Below, piece by piece: positions 11,081-22,642 of a stretch of 64,000 bases of DNA. A model generated the notes under the pieces. That model did not search any database. It saw only the letters and a program-made list of their open reading frames with translations, and was not told the DNA's origin. Positions within the stretch are counted from its first letter, which is position 1, and every line of letters starts with the position of its first letter. The translations under genes and the position numbers were made by a program. Where the stretch lies: NCBI GenBank assembly GCA_029961685.1, contig JARWKL010000002.1, positions 32,890,908 through 32,954,907 of the forward strand. Direction: 5' to 3'. The DNA is from Aristolochia californica (taxonomy: Eukaryota > Streptophyta > Magnoliopsida > Piperales > Aristolochiaceae).

Positions 11081-12149
11081 AATAGCCCCATTGCATAATC
11101 AGAGGCATCACACATCAACTCAAAAGGCAAAGACCAAGTAGGGGGTCGGACAATGGGTACATTGGACAAACATTTCTTCAGTGTTTCAAAAGCATGAATA
11201 CATGCATTATCAAAGGCAAAAGCAACATCTTGAGCAAGCAAATTCGTCAAAGGATGAGAAATTTCGTTAAAGTCCTTAATGAAGCGCCTATAGAACCAAG
11301 CATGGCCAAGGAAAGAACGCACCCCCTTCACAGAAGTAGGTGGTGATAGATTGGCAATTAGGTCAACCTTGGCTTTGTCCACTTCTATACCCCGCTCAGA
11401 CACTACATGTCCTAAAAAAATTCCTTCTTTTACCATGAAGTGGCATTTCTCCCAATTCAAGACTAAATTGGACTTAATGTAACGGGACATTACGAGTGAA
11501 AGATTGTGCAGACATGTCTCAAAGCTAGAGCCAAACATAGAAAAGTTATCCATAAATACCTCTAAAACGTGACCAATCATGTAAGAAAAGATACTCATCA
11601 TGCACCGTTGGAAAGTGGTTGGCGCATTGCTTAAACCAAAAGGCATGCGTCTGTAAGCAAAGGTGCCAAACGGACACGTGAATGTGGTCTTTTCCTGGTC
11701 TTCTAGAGCAATGGGAATTTGATTGCAGTTGGAGTATCCATCTAAGAAGCAATAAAAACTGTGGCGGCCAATCGCTCTAGCATCTGATCAATGAAAGATA
11801 GTGGGAAGTGATCCTTCCTAGTGGCGGAATTAATTTTTCTATAGTCAATGCAGACATGCCACTTGGTGGTAATTCTTATGGGAATCAATTCACCACTCTC
11901 ATTTTTCATTATCATTAGCCCCCCTTTCTTATGGACAACTTGAGTTGGACTCACCCAGGTGCTATCAGAAATAGGGTAAATGATGCCTGGCACAAGTAAC
12001 CTGATGACTTCTTCTCTCACAACCTCCTGCATATGGGGATTTAACCTACGTTGCACCTCACATGAGGCTTTAGTCCCCTCCTCCAAATGAATACGATGCA
12101 TGCATATGGAGGGGCTAATCCCTTGTAAGTTATCAAGAGTCCACCCCAA
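11008..12149 (-). pseudogene. pol: Athila-type reverse transcriptase
   Basis: Two frames cover the RT. The first (12149-11742) has SPTQVVHKKGG, WHVCIDYRKIN and LDQML-like FIDQMLERL. The second (11646-11008) has MPFGLSNAPTTFQ and the catalytic block. The canonical FMDDFSVFG reads FMDNFSMFG, so one catalytic Asp is Asn and this copy cannot polymerise DNA. A short out-of-phase stretch separates the two frames. Confidence 0.88.
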
Positions 12150-12332
12150 TGCATCTTTGTGTGCCTATAAAACTTTAGTCAATTGTTCCTCCTGGTCAGT
12201 ACTCAAATCAGAGGCAATAAGGACTGGCAAGCAGTTCATGGGCCCCAAGAACGCATACTTCAACGTGGGAGGAAGTGGCTTAAGATCTAGCTTGGGAGTT
12301 TCAAGAGGTTTGTCCAAGTCAAGATGAAGATT

Positions 12333-12907
12333 CTATGGATGATCAGTTGTGACAACCTCATAAGCTTCCTCCAACAGAGGTACAAAATTGAGTAAAGAGT
12401 CAACCTCTCGGAAATATGCTTTCTCATCAAAATAGTCCATGTCTAAAGATGTTATGTAAGACTCATAAGATTTAAGAGTGGATTCGCCATCAAGCATAAC
12501 AGTCTCTATCATAAATGCAGGACTCAAATCATCGGACTCAAGTGGATGGTGCCCGACATTAAACACATTCAACGTGACCTTAAAATTTCCAAAAGACAAC
12601 TCCAACTCACCACTTTTACAATGAGTGACAGCATTAGATGTGGCTAAGAAGGGACGTCCTAGGATGACAGGAATTTGGTTGCTCACATTGACTATTGGTT
12701 CTGTATCAAGAAGAATGAAATCAACCAGGAACAAAAATTCGTCCACTTTTATAAAAACATCTTCAACTATTTCTTGTAATATCTTGACAGAATGGTCAGC
12801 TAGTTGAAGTGTGATGAGGGTAGGCTTCAATTCCCCCAAACCTAATTGCTGGTACACAGAGAAAGGAAGCAAATTCACACGTGCCCCTAAGTCAAGAAGA
12901 GCTCTCT
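12333..12907 (-). pseudogene. pol: Athila-type aspartic protease
   Basis: The active-site loop is ALLDLGARVNLLPF (usual Athila form DLGAS), starting just upstream of the ATG-initiated 181-codon frame 12878-12333. ILGRPFLATSNA, the conserved C-terminal protease block, is present. Ser is replaced by Arg next to the loop. Confidence 0.85.
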
Positions 12908-13043
12908 GGTTGGTGTGTTCACCAATGACACATGAAATTGTGAGGCATCCAGGATCTTTAACTTTAGGAGGAGTGTTGTGCTTCAGAATTGAGCTTACAT
13001 TCTTAGTAAGAAAGACCTTTTTGTTAACATGTTGTTTTCTCTT

Positions 13044-14771
13044 CTATGTACAAAGGTCTTTCAAAAATTGGGCATAAGTAGGGACTTGCCTAATAGCATC
13101 AAGAAGTGGAATGTTAATGTGAACCATACTAAACAGTTCCAACATTTCATGCATGCTATCTCCTTTCCTAGGTGGGCCCGATAATCTCTGTGGATAAGGA
13201 GCTGGTGGGATTTGGTTAGGGATCTGCCTGGTTGTTGGTGGAGAACTTGGAGGTTCTTCACTCAATGATGTGTCCCCATTGTCATCATTTGACTCATTAG
13301 ACCCATTGTTCAACTCACAACCACTCTTAAGGGTGGTTATGTCTTTGGCTTGATCGTGGTGGGGATTGGAACTTGACCCACTCGCATGTGTGCTTTTGGG
13401 GTTAGGAATGGTTTGACTTGGGAGTCTATTTTGTGCCTGTTCACTCATGTGGCTGGCCAACTGACTCACTTGCATTTGAAGTTTAGCAATGGAGGACTGT
13501 GTATTCTGCATGAATAATTGAAGTGTATCCTCAAGTGAAAGTTTTTGTGGAATTAATGGTTGTTGGGTGAAGTGTGGGCGCGGAGCTTGGGGTTGAATAA
13601 ACCCTGAAGGACGCCCAACCTGTGGGCCCTTGAACCATGAGAAATTTGGGTTCCTAGCCCAACCTAGATTATATGTTTCCGAAAAAGACTCGTTCCGGTT
13701 TGGTCTATGAAAATTCTGGACTGCATTCAAGTTCTCAATGAGCTCCGGGTAGGATGAACTAGACGGACACATTTGTGTGGGATGAAATGAACTAGAGCAT
13801 ATGGCACAGACAGTAGATGGGTTAGGAGCAGGTGAACTCTTGGACACCATAAGGGCATCCATTTTTCTAGTCAACCCCTCAATCTTGGCCGTGAGCATGG
13901 GTGTTTCACTAACCTCGTAGAGACCCCCCTCTTTTGGCTTCGTGGGATCTTCTATCAACATTAAATGATAAACCCCATTGCTGAGATTGATCACTCAACA
14001 TTTCAAAGAAGTCCCACGCCTCACTAGCACCCTTACCCATCAAACTCCCACCACTTGTTGCATCTACCATGGATCAAACCTGGGTGTAAGACCTTGATAA
14101 AAGTATTGCACTAAGTTCCATTTATCAAACCCATGATGCGGACACCTACAGATCAAATCCTTCCATCTCTCTCATGACTCATAAAATTGTTCACCCTCCT
14201 GCTACATAAAGTTGGAGATTTCTCTCCTGAGGGCTGTAGTTCTTTGAATGGGAAAGTACTTGGAAATTTTTTTTGTGACTAATGTGTCCCATGAAGTGAT
14301 GCTGCCCACCTCTATGGAATTAAGCCAAGACTTGGTCTTATCCTTAATTGAAAATGGAAAAAGTCTTAACCGGATAGAGTCATCTGAGAAATTTTGGAAT
14401 TTGAAATTCGCACAGATATCTAAGAATTCCTTGATGTGGTAATAAGGGTCCTCCTTCTTCAACCCATAGAATGTAGGGAGGAGTTAGATCACACCCTATT
14501 TCAACTCATGATTGGTGGTAGTAGTGGGTGACAATATAATGCAAGAAGGTGATGTGAAGTGGGATGGGATAGAATAATCCCTTAGGGCTCTACGGTCACC
14601 TGCTGCAGGTAACTGTGATGGTTCACCCTGATTGGCCATGGTAGCTCCTAACTTGACTTCTAGTGTTTTCCTACAACTATGTTCTACCTCTTCAACAAAG
14701 GGAGCTAATGGTTCACCTAAGGAGCAGCGCACATGCATAAAAACACAAAAAGAAACAAAACTAACTATCAA
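13044..14771 (-). pseudogene. gag: Athila-type gag
   Basis: The start is probably MANQGEPSQL (14637 on the minus strand) followed by RRALRDYSIP and NHELK. The capsid block is the frame 14462-14202 with FSIKDKTKSWLNS and KYFPIQRT. The last frame (13994-13044) is Gln- and Pro-rich and has a zinc knuckle CAICSSSFHPTQMC (CX2CX4HX4C). Frames are broken twice, at about 14490 and 14000-14200. Confidence 0.88.
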
Positions 14772-14935
14772 ATTATGCTAACAAACTAACTACTGAAAAT
14801 ACGAACTAACTAGAAAAAATAAAAATAACTCCACACAAAATCATCAAGATAAAACAAAATAATAAAATTATGAAAGCAGAAAAATAAATCTAACCTGAGA
14901 CCATGGAGAACAAAGAAATACACTTAATATGTGCC

Positions 14936-14953
14936 TCCCCGGCAATGATGCCA
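14936..14953 (-). other. Primer-binding site of the Athila-type element (tRNA-Asp)
   Basis: On the minus strand TGGCATCATTGCCGGGGA follows the 5' LTR by a few bases. It matches the tRNA-Asp complement TGGCGCCGTTGCCGGGGA except at three positions, two of them in CpG sites. Confidence 0.85.
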
Positions 14954-14959
14954 AAAACT

Positions 14960-16457
14960 TGGTGTGACATTTAATTATGTCAATTTTTATACCTCGCAAG
15001 CGTACGAATCGTTCATGTAATCTAGCAGTAAGCGAGGGTCATATCCATAGGGAGGACTGAATTTTGTGTATTCTTCAGTCAACTAGCCTAACCAAATATG
15101 ATGAATTAATCTAAACTAAACACTGATTATATCCTAAATTATCAAGCAATGATCTAATTAACTACTTGCACAACAGGAAGCGTCAACTCTGGATTTTATC
15201 GTGATTCATGCCTCTCTCGAGCACCACATTACCACGAGTCCGGATTCTCAATCCTTGCACCTATCCCCTCTCGGGCACTTAGAGTTAATGACAGATCGAA
15301 TTACAATAGAATGGAGAGTATCAATTTCCTATTGTGATGATGCTAAAATTACAAAATAGGGCAGACGTGTAATTCAAGTTTCCTATTCAATTCACTTAAA
15401 ACTTTAATCCAAACATTCCCAAAACAAATCATTCTCTTAATTTAAATCATGGATAAGAGATTGGATTTAAGATCCCAGAATCCAACCTAAATTATAATCC
15501 TGCCCTAACTTGATAATTACTCAAAAATTCTGAAAACAAATATTCAATAAACATCAATTCTCAAATCAAATTTAATAAACATTCAAAACCTAAGTTCAAA
15601 CTATAGGAAACTAATTAAATTATAAAATGACGGATTACTCCCCTTCTTCTTCCTTTTGCTCGGGCAGCAATTTCGTTCTCACGGTTGCTGTGATTTCCAG
15701 AAATTGAGGGTTTCAGATTGCAAGAGCGAGTGGCCGAAGGTGGAGACGACACCGGTGAAGAAGAATAGAAATCCATCGAGGGAGGTGGTGCGGCGAAAGA
15801 TGGAATGGAGCTGAAATCCTTTGACCGGCTCTCTCGAGTCCTGGTTGGAGGTGCGGAATCGACATCGGAGGGTGGTCAAAATCTGGAATCGGCGCAAGAG
15901 GAGACCTCTCGGGTCACCTCTCGACCTAGCGAGCAGAAAACGGCAGTGTCAAACTCGCCGCATTGGAGACTCTCTCGAGGTCTCCACGGGTCTGTTCTCG
16001 GTTATCGGACGATGGTGGACGAAGGTGGCGTGCGACAGACATCGGCTGGAGGGAGCCTTCTCGGGTCTTCCCTTCGACCGATCGGCGGTAGCTTGAGAGA
16101 CTCTCTCGAGCTCCTTCTTTCTCCTGCCCCTCCTCCCTCGGGTCTCAAATCGTTTTTCCCTTAAAATTTACCTACCCTTTTCACTAATGGCATTTCTATA
16201 AATATCTCCTTCTCCACACAAAATTCTCCTGAAATTCCTTAATTAAATCCATAAAAATCATTAAAAGCAATAAAATAAACCCTAAAAACAATTAAATATA
16301 ATTCAGGAGAGAAAAATATGCAATATAAGCAGTGATTAATGCCAAATTCAATAAATGCTCGATTCATTTGAAAGTTGATAAATAACCACCTATAACACAA
16401 TTATAAGGGCTCTATTTTAATTAACTTAGTTCTCATGTCAGAATTTGGCATCTATGA
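14960..16457 (-). repeat. 5' LTR of the Athila-type element
   Basis: It matches 6438-7905. It is about 30 bp longer because of small insertions, including AAACCCTAAAAACAATT-like sequence near 16278. The outer end reads TCTATGA where the other copy has TCTATCA. Confidence 0.92.
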
Positions 16458-17146
16458 GATACTATCACACACAAAAGGGTTATGTATGTTATAGTCCTAC
16501 TCTTCAACGTTCATTTGTGTCTAGGGATGTAACATTTTTTGAAGACTCATATTATTCTGATAGCACTCCTCCTGGTCTGTCATCGATACCAAGTTCCCCT
16601 CGACCGGTTGTGCCTCGTGATACAAAGATTATTCAACCCCTAGAGCAACTGGCCGACACCAAACTTGCCGAGTTAGCAGATCCACCAGAGGTAAGTCCTT
16701 CATCACCAGTCATTTTTGGTCCTCAATATGATACTTGTCCTATTTCTTATATGGAAAGAACCTCGATCATGCACTCAACCTTCTACTTCTCATCCTATTT
16801 CCAATTTTGTGTCTCATCATCGCCTCTCACCTTTATGTTGTCAGTTTCTTTCTTCTATTTCCTCCATATCTATTCCACCGTCATATCAGGAGGCTCTACA
16901 ACATCCAGAGTGGAGCAGCAATGGATGAAGAAATGAAGGCACTTAATGACAATCATACATGGTCAATGGTTCCTCTTCTATCAGATAAAAAACCCGTTGG
17001 TTGCAAGTGGGTTTATACTATCAAACATAATCCAGATTGGTCCATTGCACAGCTGAAGTCTCGACTTGTTGCCAAAGGTTATACTCAGTGCTATGGAAAT
17101 GATTTTAAAGAAACCTTCTCTCCAGTGGAAAAAATAAACTCGGTAC
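16458..17146 (+). pseudogene. pol: C1 integrase C-terminus and start of reverse transcriptase
   Basis: It continues C1 after the Athila insertion: THTQKGYVCYSPTLQRSFVSR-type sequence (here TQKGYVCYSPTLQ), DVTFFEDSYY, then a Pro/Ser-rich linker. A frameshift near 16780 leads to the RT start with MDEEMKALNDNHTWSMVPL, GCKWVYTIK and KARLVAKGYT-like KSRLVAKGYTQC. It stops at INSV where C2 is inserted. Confidence 0.88.
17142..17146 (+). repeat. Target-site duplication GGTAC (left) of C2
   Basis: GGTAC is repeated at 28079-28083. The joined site ACTCGGTAC plus GTATCAT aligns with TTCGGTACGCATCAT in C2's own RT gene. Confidence 0.93.
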
Positions 17147-17532
17147 TATTGGAAGATGGGCTCAAGCCCACAAGATCAAGACAAGAAATCCATACGTCAA
17201 AGGAGTGGCATATGTGTGAAATATGGTTTTTTTTAAAGATGGCATAGAGGTGTAAATATGTGTTATTTTTATGTCTTTTGTTTCATAAAGTTGTAGCCCT
17301 AAGGGTATTGTAAAGACTATAAATAAAGGCATTGGCTAAGAGGTAAAGCATTGAAACTCTCTCCTCTCCTTCCACAAATTCGTCCAGCCCTCATTCTTCT
17401 CTTGACACAAACCTCGTCTCCCTTAATCCAAACTCTCTCCTTCCACTTCCTTCTTCTTCTCTTTTCCTTCTCTTTTCTTCTTCTTCTTCCTCGTTGATCT
17501 AAAGTTCCTCTCATGAGATCCTAAATTCTACA
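17147..17532 (+). repeat. 5' LTR of C2
   Basis: TATTGGAAGATGGG (TG changed to TA at the first dinucleotide) to ATTCTACA. A TATA box TATAAATAA is at 17318-17326 and a CT-rich leader at 17355-17500. It is highly similar to 27691-28078. Confidence 0.93.
17318..17326 (+). promoter_or_regulatory. TATA box in C2 5' LTR
   Basis: TATAAATAA, preceded by GTAAAGAC and present at the same place in the 3' LTR. Confidence 0.6.
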
Positions 17533-17544
17533 TGGTATCAGAGC
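17533..17544 (+). other. Primer-binding site of C2
   Basis: TGGTATCAGAGC immediately follows the LTR terminus ACA. It complements the tRNA-iMet 3' end. Confidence 0.92.
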
Positions 17545-18410
17545 AAGGAGTTTAGGATTTCACTTGGTGAAGTTATTATGGAATCTGTTCAAGAAGTTTG
17601 TAAAAGAAGTTCAGCCATGAAGAGATAAGTTAATTCTATTCTTATTTACAATTTTTTTTCTTTCCTTATTTACATACTCCTCTTTACGCTTTTTCTACTT
17701 CTTGAACTTTGAATCACATCAAGTCAAGATAAATCTTTATATGTTGTGAAAAATTATTTTTATAACTAAAATGATGTTATGATCGTGATCTTCTTGTAAA
17801 TCAATTACAAACTTAATCAAGATCATTTGCTGTTTGTGTCTTATTAAGATTAATGGTTGAAATTCAGTTATCTTTATGTAACTTGGATCAATCTCATTTG
17901 AGGTAGAATTCCAGCACATGTTTCTATAACTTCTCCTACTTAATGGTGCTCATGGGTTTGTATTATGTTGTTGGATGCCCATTATATGTTTGATGAAATT
18001 CCAGCATTCACTTACCCTTTGTTGTTTCTCTTGTACTTCAACAATAGAATTTTTTTTACGTTGAAATATTCCCATGAACTGAAGATAAATTGGAGATTAA
18101 TTTTTGATTTTTAAATTGTCTCTAAATATTTGTTCTTTCTCTTGATTTGTGTTGGAGTTTGGATTAAGGCCTAATCGGTTGCATCTACCTTCTCCTCTTT
18201 GTTTTTAAGAATATAAGAGGAATTGGGTGATGGTAGGATCTTATTCTCACTTAATCAAGGCACAAATTTGTTGATAATTTGGTGTTTGCTCTCGTGAAGG
18301 AAATTTTTTTTTGGTGACTGATTTTGTCCACGGGTTCTTCAAATTACATTGAGTAATTGTTATTTGAAGAAGGCCCCTTCCCTTGAACTCCACATTTGAC
18401 TTGCTTCATC
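17545..18410 (+). other. C2 untranslated leader
   Basis: 866 bp, AT-rich, with many short stops in all frames. No gene or repeat is recognised. Confidence 0.7.
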
Positions 18411-18819
18411 ATGGAGAGTGGACACAACAGTAATAAGAGTAATATACTCTGTATTACTACGATTCCACTCAGAGGTCTCTCCAATTACCTTAGCTGATCA
18501 CAATCAGTACGGAGGGTTCTCATTACTCGTGACCTTGAAAGCCACGTTATTAAATTCCCTCTTCTGATTGATGATGAAGAAGATGAAGCCTACCACGAGT
18601 GGGTTAAAAATGATAACTTAGTTATAAGTTGGCTCATCAATAGCATGGGAGAGTATGTGGCTAACAATGTGGTCTACTTGGAAACAACCAAGGACATGTG
18701 GGACACTTGTGCTAAGCTTTACTTGAGTACTGCCTCGTTACAAAGGGTATATGATGTCTTACAAAGTATGCTGCATACTAAACATGGAGATAATATTCAC
18801 AAATTTTTTGCCCGGTTTT
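18411..18819 (+). pseudogene. gag: C2 gag, N-terminal part
   Basis: ATG at 18411 starts MESGHNSNKSNILCITTIPL. After one internal stop the frame continues through ARLYL-like copia gag sequence: LVISWLINSM, TTKDMWDTCAKLY and DNIHKFFARFWG. It is interrupted by the G1 insertion at FWG and resumes at 23989 as LLQEWK. This is the UBN2-type copia gag. Confidence 0.88.
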
Positions 18820-18824
18820 GGGGC
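18820..18824 (+). repeat. Target-site duplication GGGGC (left) of G1
   Basis: Repeated exactly at 23984-23988. The joined frame gives FWG-LLQEWK, matching RGFLQE in C1 gag. Confidence 0.93.
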
Positions 18825-19221
18825 TGTTAGGATCCTCACGAGCCATGGATCTTGTTACCCTCCTCTCTTCGTTTCCTTCCATTGCTTTGCTTGATGTAGG
18901 GATAGATTTATGGAGTGATGTAAAGAAGAAAATCGGAAAGGGGATTTAGGGAAAAAGGGGGAGAGCTTGAAGGAGCTCTCGACCTGTTACTCTAATTTAC
19001 TCTAGGCTAATTTGCTAATTCAATCGCTACCTTTCAATAACCTAGTCGTCCCCTTAAATAGGGTTGAGGACGCCAAATACAATTCAAACCCTTGGGTCAC
19101 TGGTTCAAGCCAAATAAATTGTAAACCAAACCAAACCAAAATCAATTACATAAAAATTGAAAACCGCATTAATTAATTCCTACGCCTGCTGGTAACTCGT
19201 GATGCTATTGAGTCCATAACA
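18825..19221 (-). repeat. 3' LTR of G1
   Basis: On the plus strand it runs TGTTAGGATCC to GAGTCCATAACA; on the minus strand TGTTATGGACTC to GGATCCTAACA. It matches 23587-23983. The minus-strand start carries the last codons of pol (see the chromodomain entry). Confidence 0.93.
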
Positions 19222-19963
19222 TCACCCCCTCCTGGAGAAAGAGCTTGTCCTCAAGCTCAAAGGAAGGGTAGAGAAGCCGAAATGCTGATAATGGCTCCCA
19301 TGTAGTGTCACTGGGGTCTGCATCTACCCTCTGTACGAGAATTTCCCAATCGCCTTGAATGTGGCGTGCCTGCAATACCTGAGCTGGGGTAGAAAGGACA
19401 CGGCCTTCATGGAGTGGTGGCAGAGGGGTGTGCAGCAAGGGAGAGTCGCCTTGGAATGGCTTCAGTTGGGATATGTGAAATACATTATGTATCTTTGCCT
19501 CGGGTGGTATCTGCAAGCGGTAGGCCACGGTGCCAATTCGGTCCAACAACTGAAATGGACCATAATATTTCAGAGAAAGCTTGTGGCGCTTGGAGGTAGT
19601 CAATGACAGCTGGCGGTAGTGTTGGAGCTTTAACCACACATAATCTTCTGGGGAATAATATACCTCTCGGTGCTTCTTATCATAATAGAACTTCATAGAG
19701 TGCTGGGACTCTTGGAGATGAGTACGCACCTCAGTGAGCATAGCGTCTCTTTCAGCTAACGCTTGGTCCAAAGTGGCAACTTTGGATGCCCCTGGTTCAT
19801 AGGATAACAAACTAGGTGGATTTCTGCCATAAACCACCCTGAAAGGAGTAGTTCCCAGTGTACAGTGGTAAAAGGTGTTATAGAAAAATTCTGCCCTGGA
19901 AAGCCACTTAACCCACCGTTTAGGTGAGTCCCCCACAAAACAGCAAAGATACATTTCGATCAT
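19205..19963 (-). pseudogene. int: G1 integrase C-terminal region and chromodomain-like tail
   Basis: A 252-codon open frame. It has WLSRAEFFYNT, TPFRVVYGR, a GPFQLLDRIG block (integrase GPF/Y module) and IHNVFHISQLK. The chromodomain-like end reads WEILVQRVDADPSDTTWEP and ELEDKLF. The frame crosses the polypurine tract and ends in the LTR (VMLWTQ then TAG), so the last codons are LTR-encoded. Confidence 0.88.
19222..19235 (-). other. Polypurine tract of G1
   Basis: On the minus strand CCAGGAGGGGGTGA abuts the LTR start TGTTATGG. It is also translated in the pol frame. Confidence 0.8.
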
Positions 19964-19981
19964 GCGATTGATGACCTCAGT

Positions 19982-20779
19982 TTATCCGTCAATCTGTGGA
20001 TGATATGCAGAAGAGAATGACAATTGGGTGCCATGTAACTTGAATAATTCTTTCCAAAAGGTACTGGTAAAAATGGCATCCCTGTCACTGATAATGGATG
20101 CTAGAATCCCGTGTAATCGGACAACGTGGTCCATAAATAACTGAGCTACATGAGCAGCAGTATATGGATGCGCCAAAGAAATGAAGTGACCATATTGTGA
20201 AAAATGGTCAACCACAACTAATATCACGGATTTACCTGATGAAGTTGGAAGGCCATCAATGAAATCCATGGAAATGTTGGACCAGATTTGAGACGGTAGC
20301 TGCAGAGGTTGTAGTAGGCCGGCAGGACTTAAAGATTCGGCCTTGTTTCATTGACCAATCTGACAAGCAACTACATAATCAGCAATCGTGCTCTTCATAC
20401 CCCTCCAATAAAATTCCCGACTGATTCGGATATAAGTTTTCTGTCGACCCTCATGTGTGCTATCATGGAAAGAGGACAGAATGGTGTGAAGAAGTGGGGA
20501 TGTGTGATGCATAAAAATCATGTTTTTGTATAGGATAAGACGATCCTGAATCATCCAATGATTAGCTGTTGTCCCTTGCTGAATATCATGATATAATGAA
20601 ATAAGTTCTGGATATTGATGTGTCTCCTCTTGAATAGAATCAAACAAAAGTGAGTGTGGGTGGCTGAGAGCATAAACGTGTGGTTCTGGAATGTCCCGAC
20701 GAGACAAAGCATCAACCCCCAAATTCAAACTGCTTGGTTTATATTGAACTATAAAATCGAAGCCCATGAGTTTACTCAA
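19982..20779 (-). pseudogene. pol: G1 RNase H end and integrase core
   Basis: 20779-20348 has the RNase H end (LGVDALSRRDIP), then the zinc finger with HDSTHEGRQKT and the end near VACQIGQ, where the expected C..C pair (CQTCQ) is damaged. 20269-19982 has the catalytic core: MDFIDGLPTSSGKS, VVDHFSQYGHF, SDRDAIFTS and the start of SSAYHPQIDG. A stop follows before the Glu region at 19970, where NRMIEMYL continues. Confidence 0.87.
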
Positions 20780-20866
20780 CCAGTGCTGCTGCGGTGATGT
20801 GGTGAGACGTTGCTCAAGAAGATATTTGAGGCTGCAATGATTTGTACAAATCAGAAATTTTCGTCC

Positions 20867-21973
20867 CTAGAGATAAGGCCGCCAATGTTGGATGGCCTTG
20901 GTTAACCCAATCAGATCCCTCTTATATGCAACTAACTTGTGGTGGTGTTGTCCCAACTGGTGGCTGAAATAAGCGATGGGGTGTCCCAGTTTCTGTAACA
21001 CTGCACCAATACCTCCTCCGAACGCATCACATTCCACCACAAAGGATTCATCAAAATCTGGTAGTTGTAGCACAGGTGCTGAGGCTAAGGCCTCCTTTAA
21101 CTAATGAAAGGCATGTGCCGCTGAGGGAGACCAGGTGAAGGCATGTTTCTTGAGAAGGTTGTTGAGTGGTGCTGCTATCTGGCCTTAAGTACAGATAAAT
21201 TTTCTGTAATATCCCGCTAGGCCCAAAAATCCCCTTAATGCGGTAAGGGAGGTGGGAGGAGGCCAATCTGTGATGGCTTGTATCTTACTTTGGTCAACCT
21301 TCACGCCCACTACTGATATAACGTGGCCCAAATATGCCACTTCTGAAGTGCCCATAGAACATTTGGATTCATTCAAAACCAAATGATGGGAGCATAGAAT
21401 GGTAAATACCTGATGGACGTGTTGGAGATGTTCATCCCAATTTTTGCTATAGACCAAGATGTCATAAAAAAATACAAACTCATATTTTCACAAAAGTGAG
21501 GAAAATACCTCATTCATGAGGGCCTAGAACATGAAGGGCTCATTGGAAAGACCGAAGGGCATGACGAGGAACTCGAAATGACCTTGGTGCATGCGGAACA
21601 CAGTCTTCTCCACATCTGCAGGGTGAACTCTAATTAGATGATTGCCTGATTTCAAATCTAACTTGGTAAAAATTGTAGCACCATGTAACTCATCCAGCAA
21701 CTCGTCCACCACTAGGATGGGGAACTTGTCTTTAATTATATGCAAATTGAGTTGCCTATAGTCGACACAAAACCTCCATGATTTATCCTTTTTATGGACC
21801 AGTAAAACAGGGGATGAGAAGGGAGACCTACTGGGCTGGATAACTCCCTGAGCGAGCATATTTAGGCATTGTCTTTCGATTTCATCTTTCTGTATATGTG
21901 GGTAATGATAAGGGTGAACCACCACTGGATCAGTTCCCAACTTCAAACGTATGCGGTGATCACAGTGACACAC
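20867..21973 (-). pseudogene. pol: G1 reverse transcriptase and RNase H
   Basis: RT blocks in order: SRSPFSSPVLLVHKKD, WRFCVDYRQLN, FTKLDLKSGNH (motif A intact) and VMPFGLSN. The motif C region reads VFFYDILVYSK (about 21480-21440), where relatives have FFDDIL. So one catalytic Asp is Tyr. Then LGHVIS, RGFLGLAGYYRKF and RNase H VVECDAFGGGIGAVL. Several frameshifts occur. Confidence 0.88.
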
Positions 21974-22202
21974 TGGTGGTAGACTAGTAGGGTCATTAAA
22001 TAAATCCCCAAAAGCTGTAAGTAATGGAGATAACTTACAATCACCAGTGCATTGGGCACCTGTGCTTTAATACCCTGCAATGTAATCTGACCATGTTGTG
22101 TTGTAAATGTCATAGTCCGAGCCTGAAAATCCCACAATATAGGGCCTAATAGTTGAAGCCATTTTACCCCGAGCACCAAATCAAATCCTGCCAAAGGAAT
22201 GA

Positions 22203-22631
22203 CTAGTAAGTCAGCCTTAAATGAATGTCCCTCAATAGTAAAAGGGGTAGCTGCACATAACTCAACACTAGCAATTTAGCCCCATTGGCCACTGAAACCG
22301 AAAGACCCTTTTGCTGTTGGATTTCTAATCCCAATTGTTTCACTGCGGGCTCACTGATAAAATTATGTGTGCTGCCAGAATCAACTAAAGCAAGTAACTG
22401 GAGATGGTGTAACTTGGCCTTTACCTGCATGGTATTAGAACTACGCAAGCCATGCATGGCATGGAGGGAGACCTCTGGGTCTTGTTGTTCCTCTTCAACA
22501 ATATCATCTTCAAGAAGCACTTCTGAACCCTCTTCCCAAAGTTCTATACTAAATAATCTTTTGTAGGTATGTCCTGGGAGAAATTGTTTATCACAATTAA
22601 AACAGAGGCCCTTGGCCTTTCTTGCATCCAT
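22203..22631 (-). pseudogene. pol: G1 zinc knuckle and protease
   Basis: KGLCFNCDKQFLPGHTYK is a zinc knuckle with the last Cys changed to Tyr (G1b keeps it). The protease active site LALVDSGSTHNFIS is intact. Between 22200 and 21974 a shifted frame carries GFDLVLGVKWLQLLGPILWD, the conserved block after the protease. Confidence 0.87.
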
Positions 22632-22642
22632 TTCCTATTTAG

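Larger units (their letters stand above)
6438..16457 (-). mobile_element. Athila-type Ty3/gypsy retrotransposon inside C1
   Basis: A 10.0-kb element with 1.47- to 1.50-kb LTRs, a tRNA-Asp primer site and gag, protease, RT, RNase H and integrase in gypsy order on the minus strand. The 5' LTR is on the right. The gag opening motif (RRALRDYSIP then NHELK), the DLGA protease and the tRNA-Asp primer site point to the Athila/Tat group. A 1.5-kb tract between integrase and 3' LTR, where Athila elements often carry an env-like frame, has no long ORF. Confidence 0.92.
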
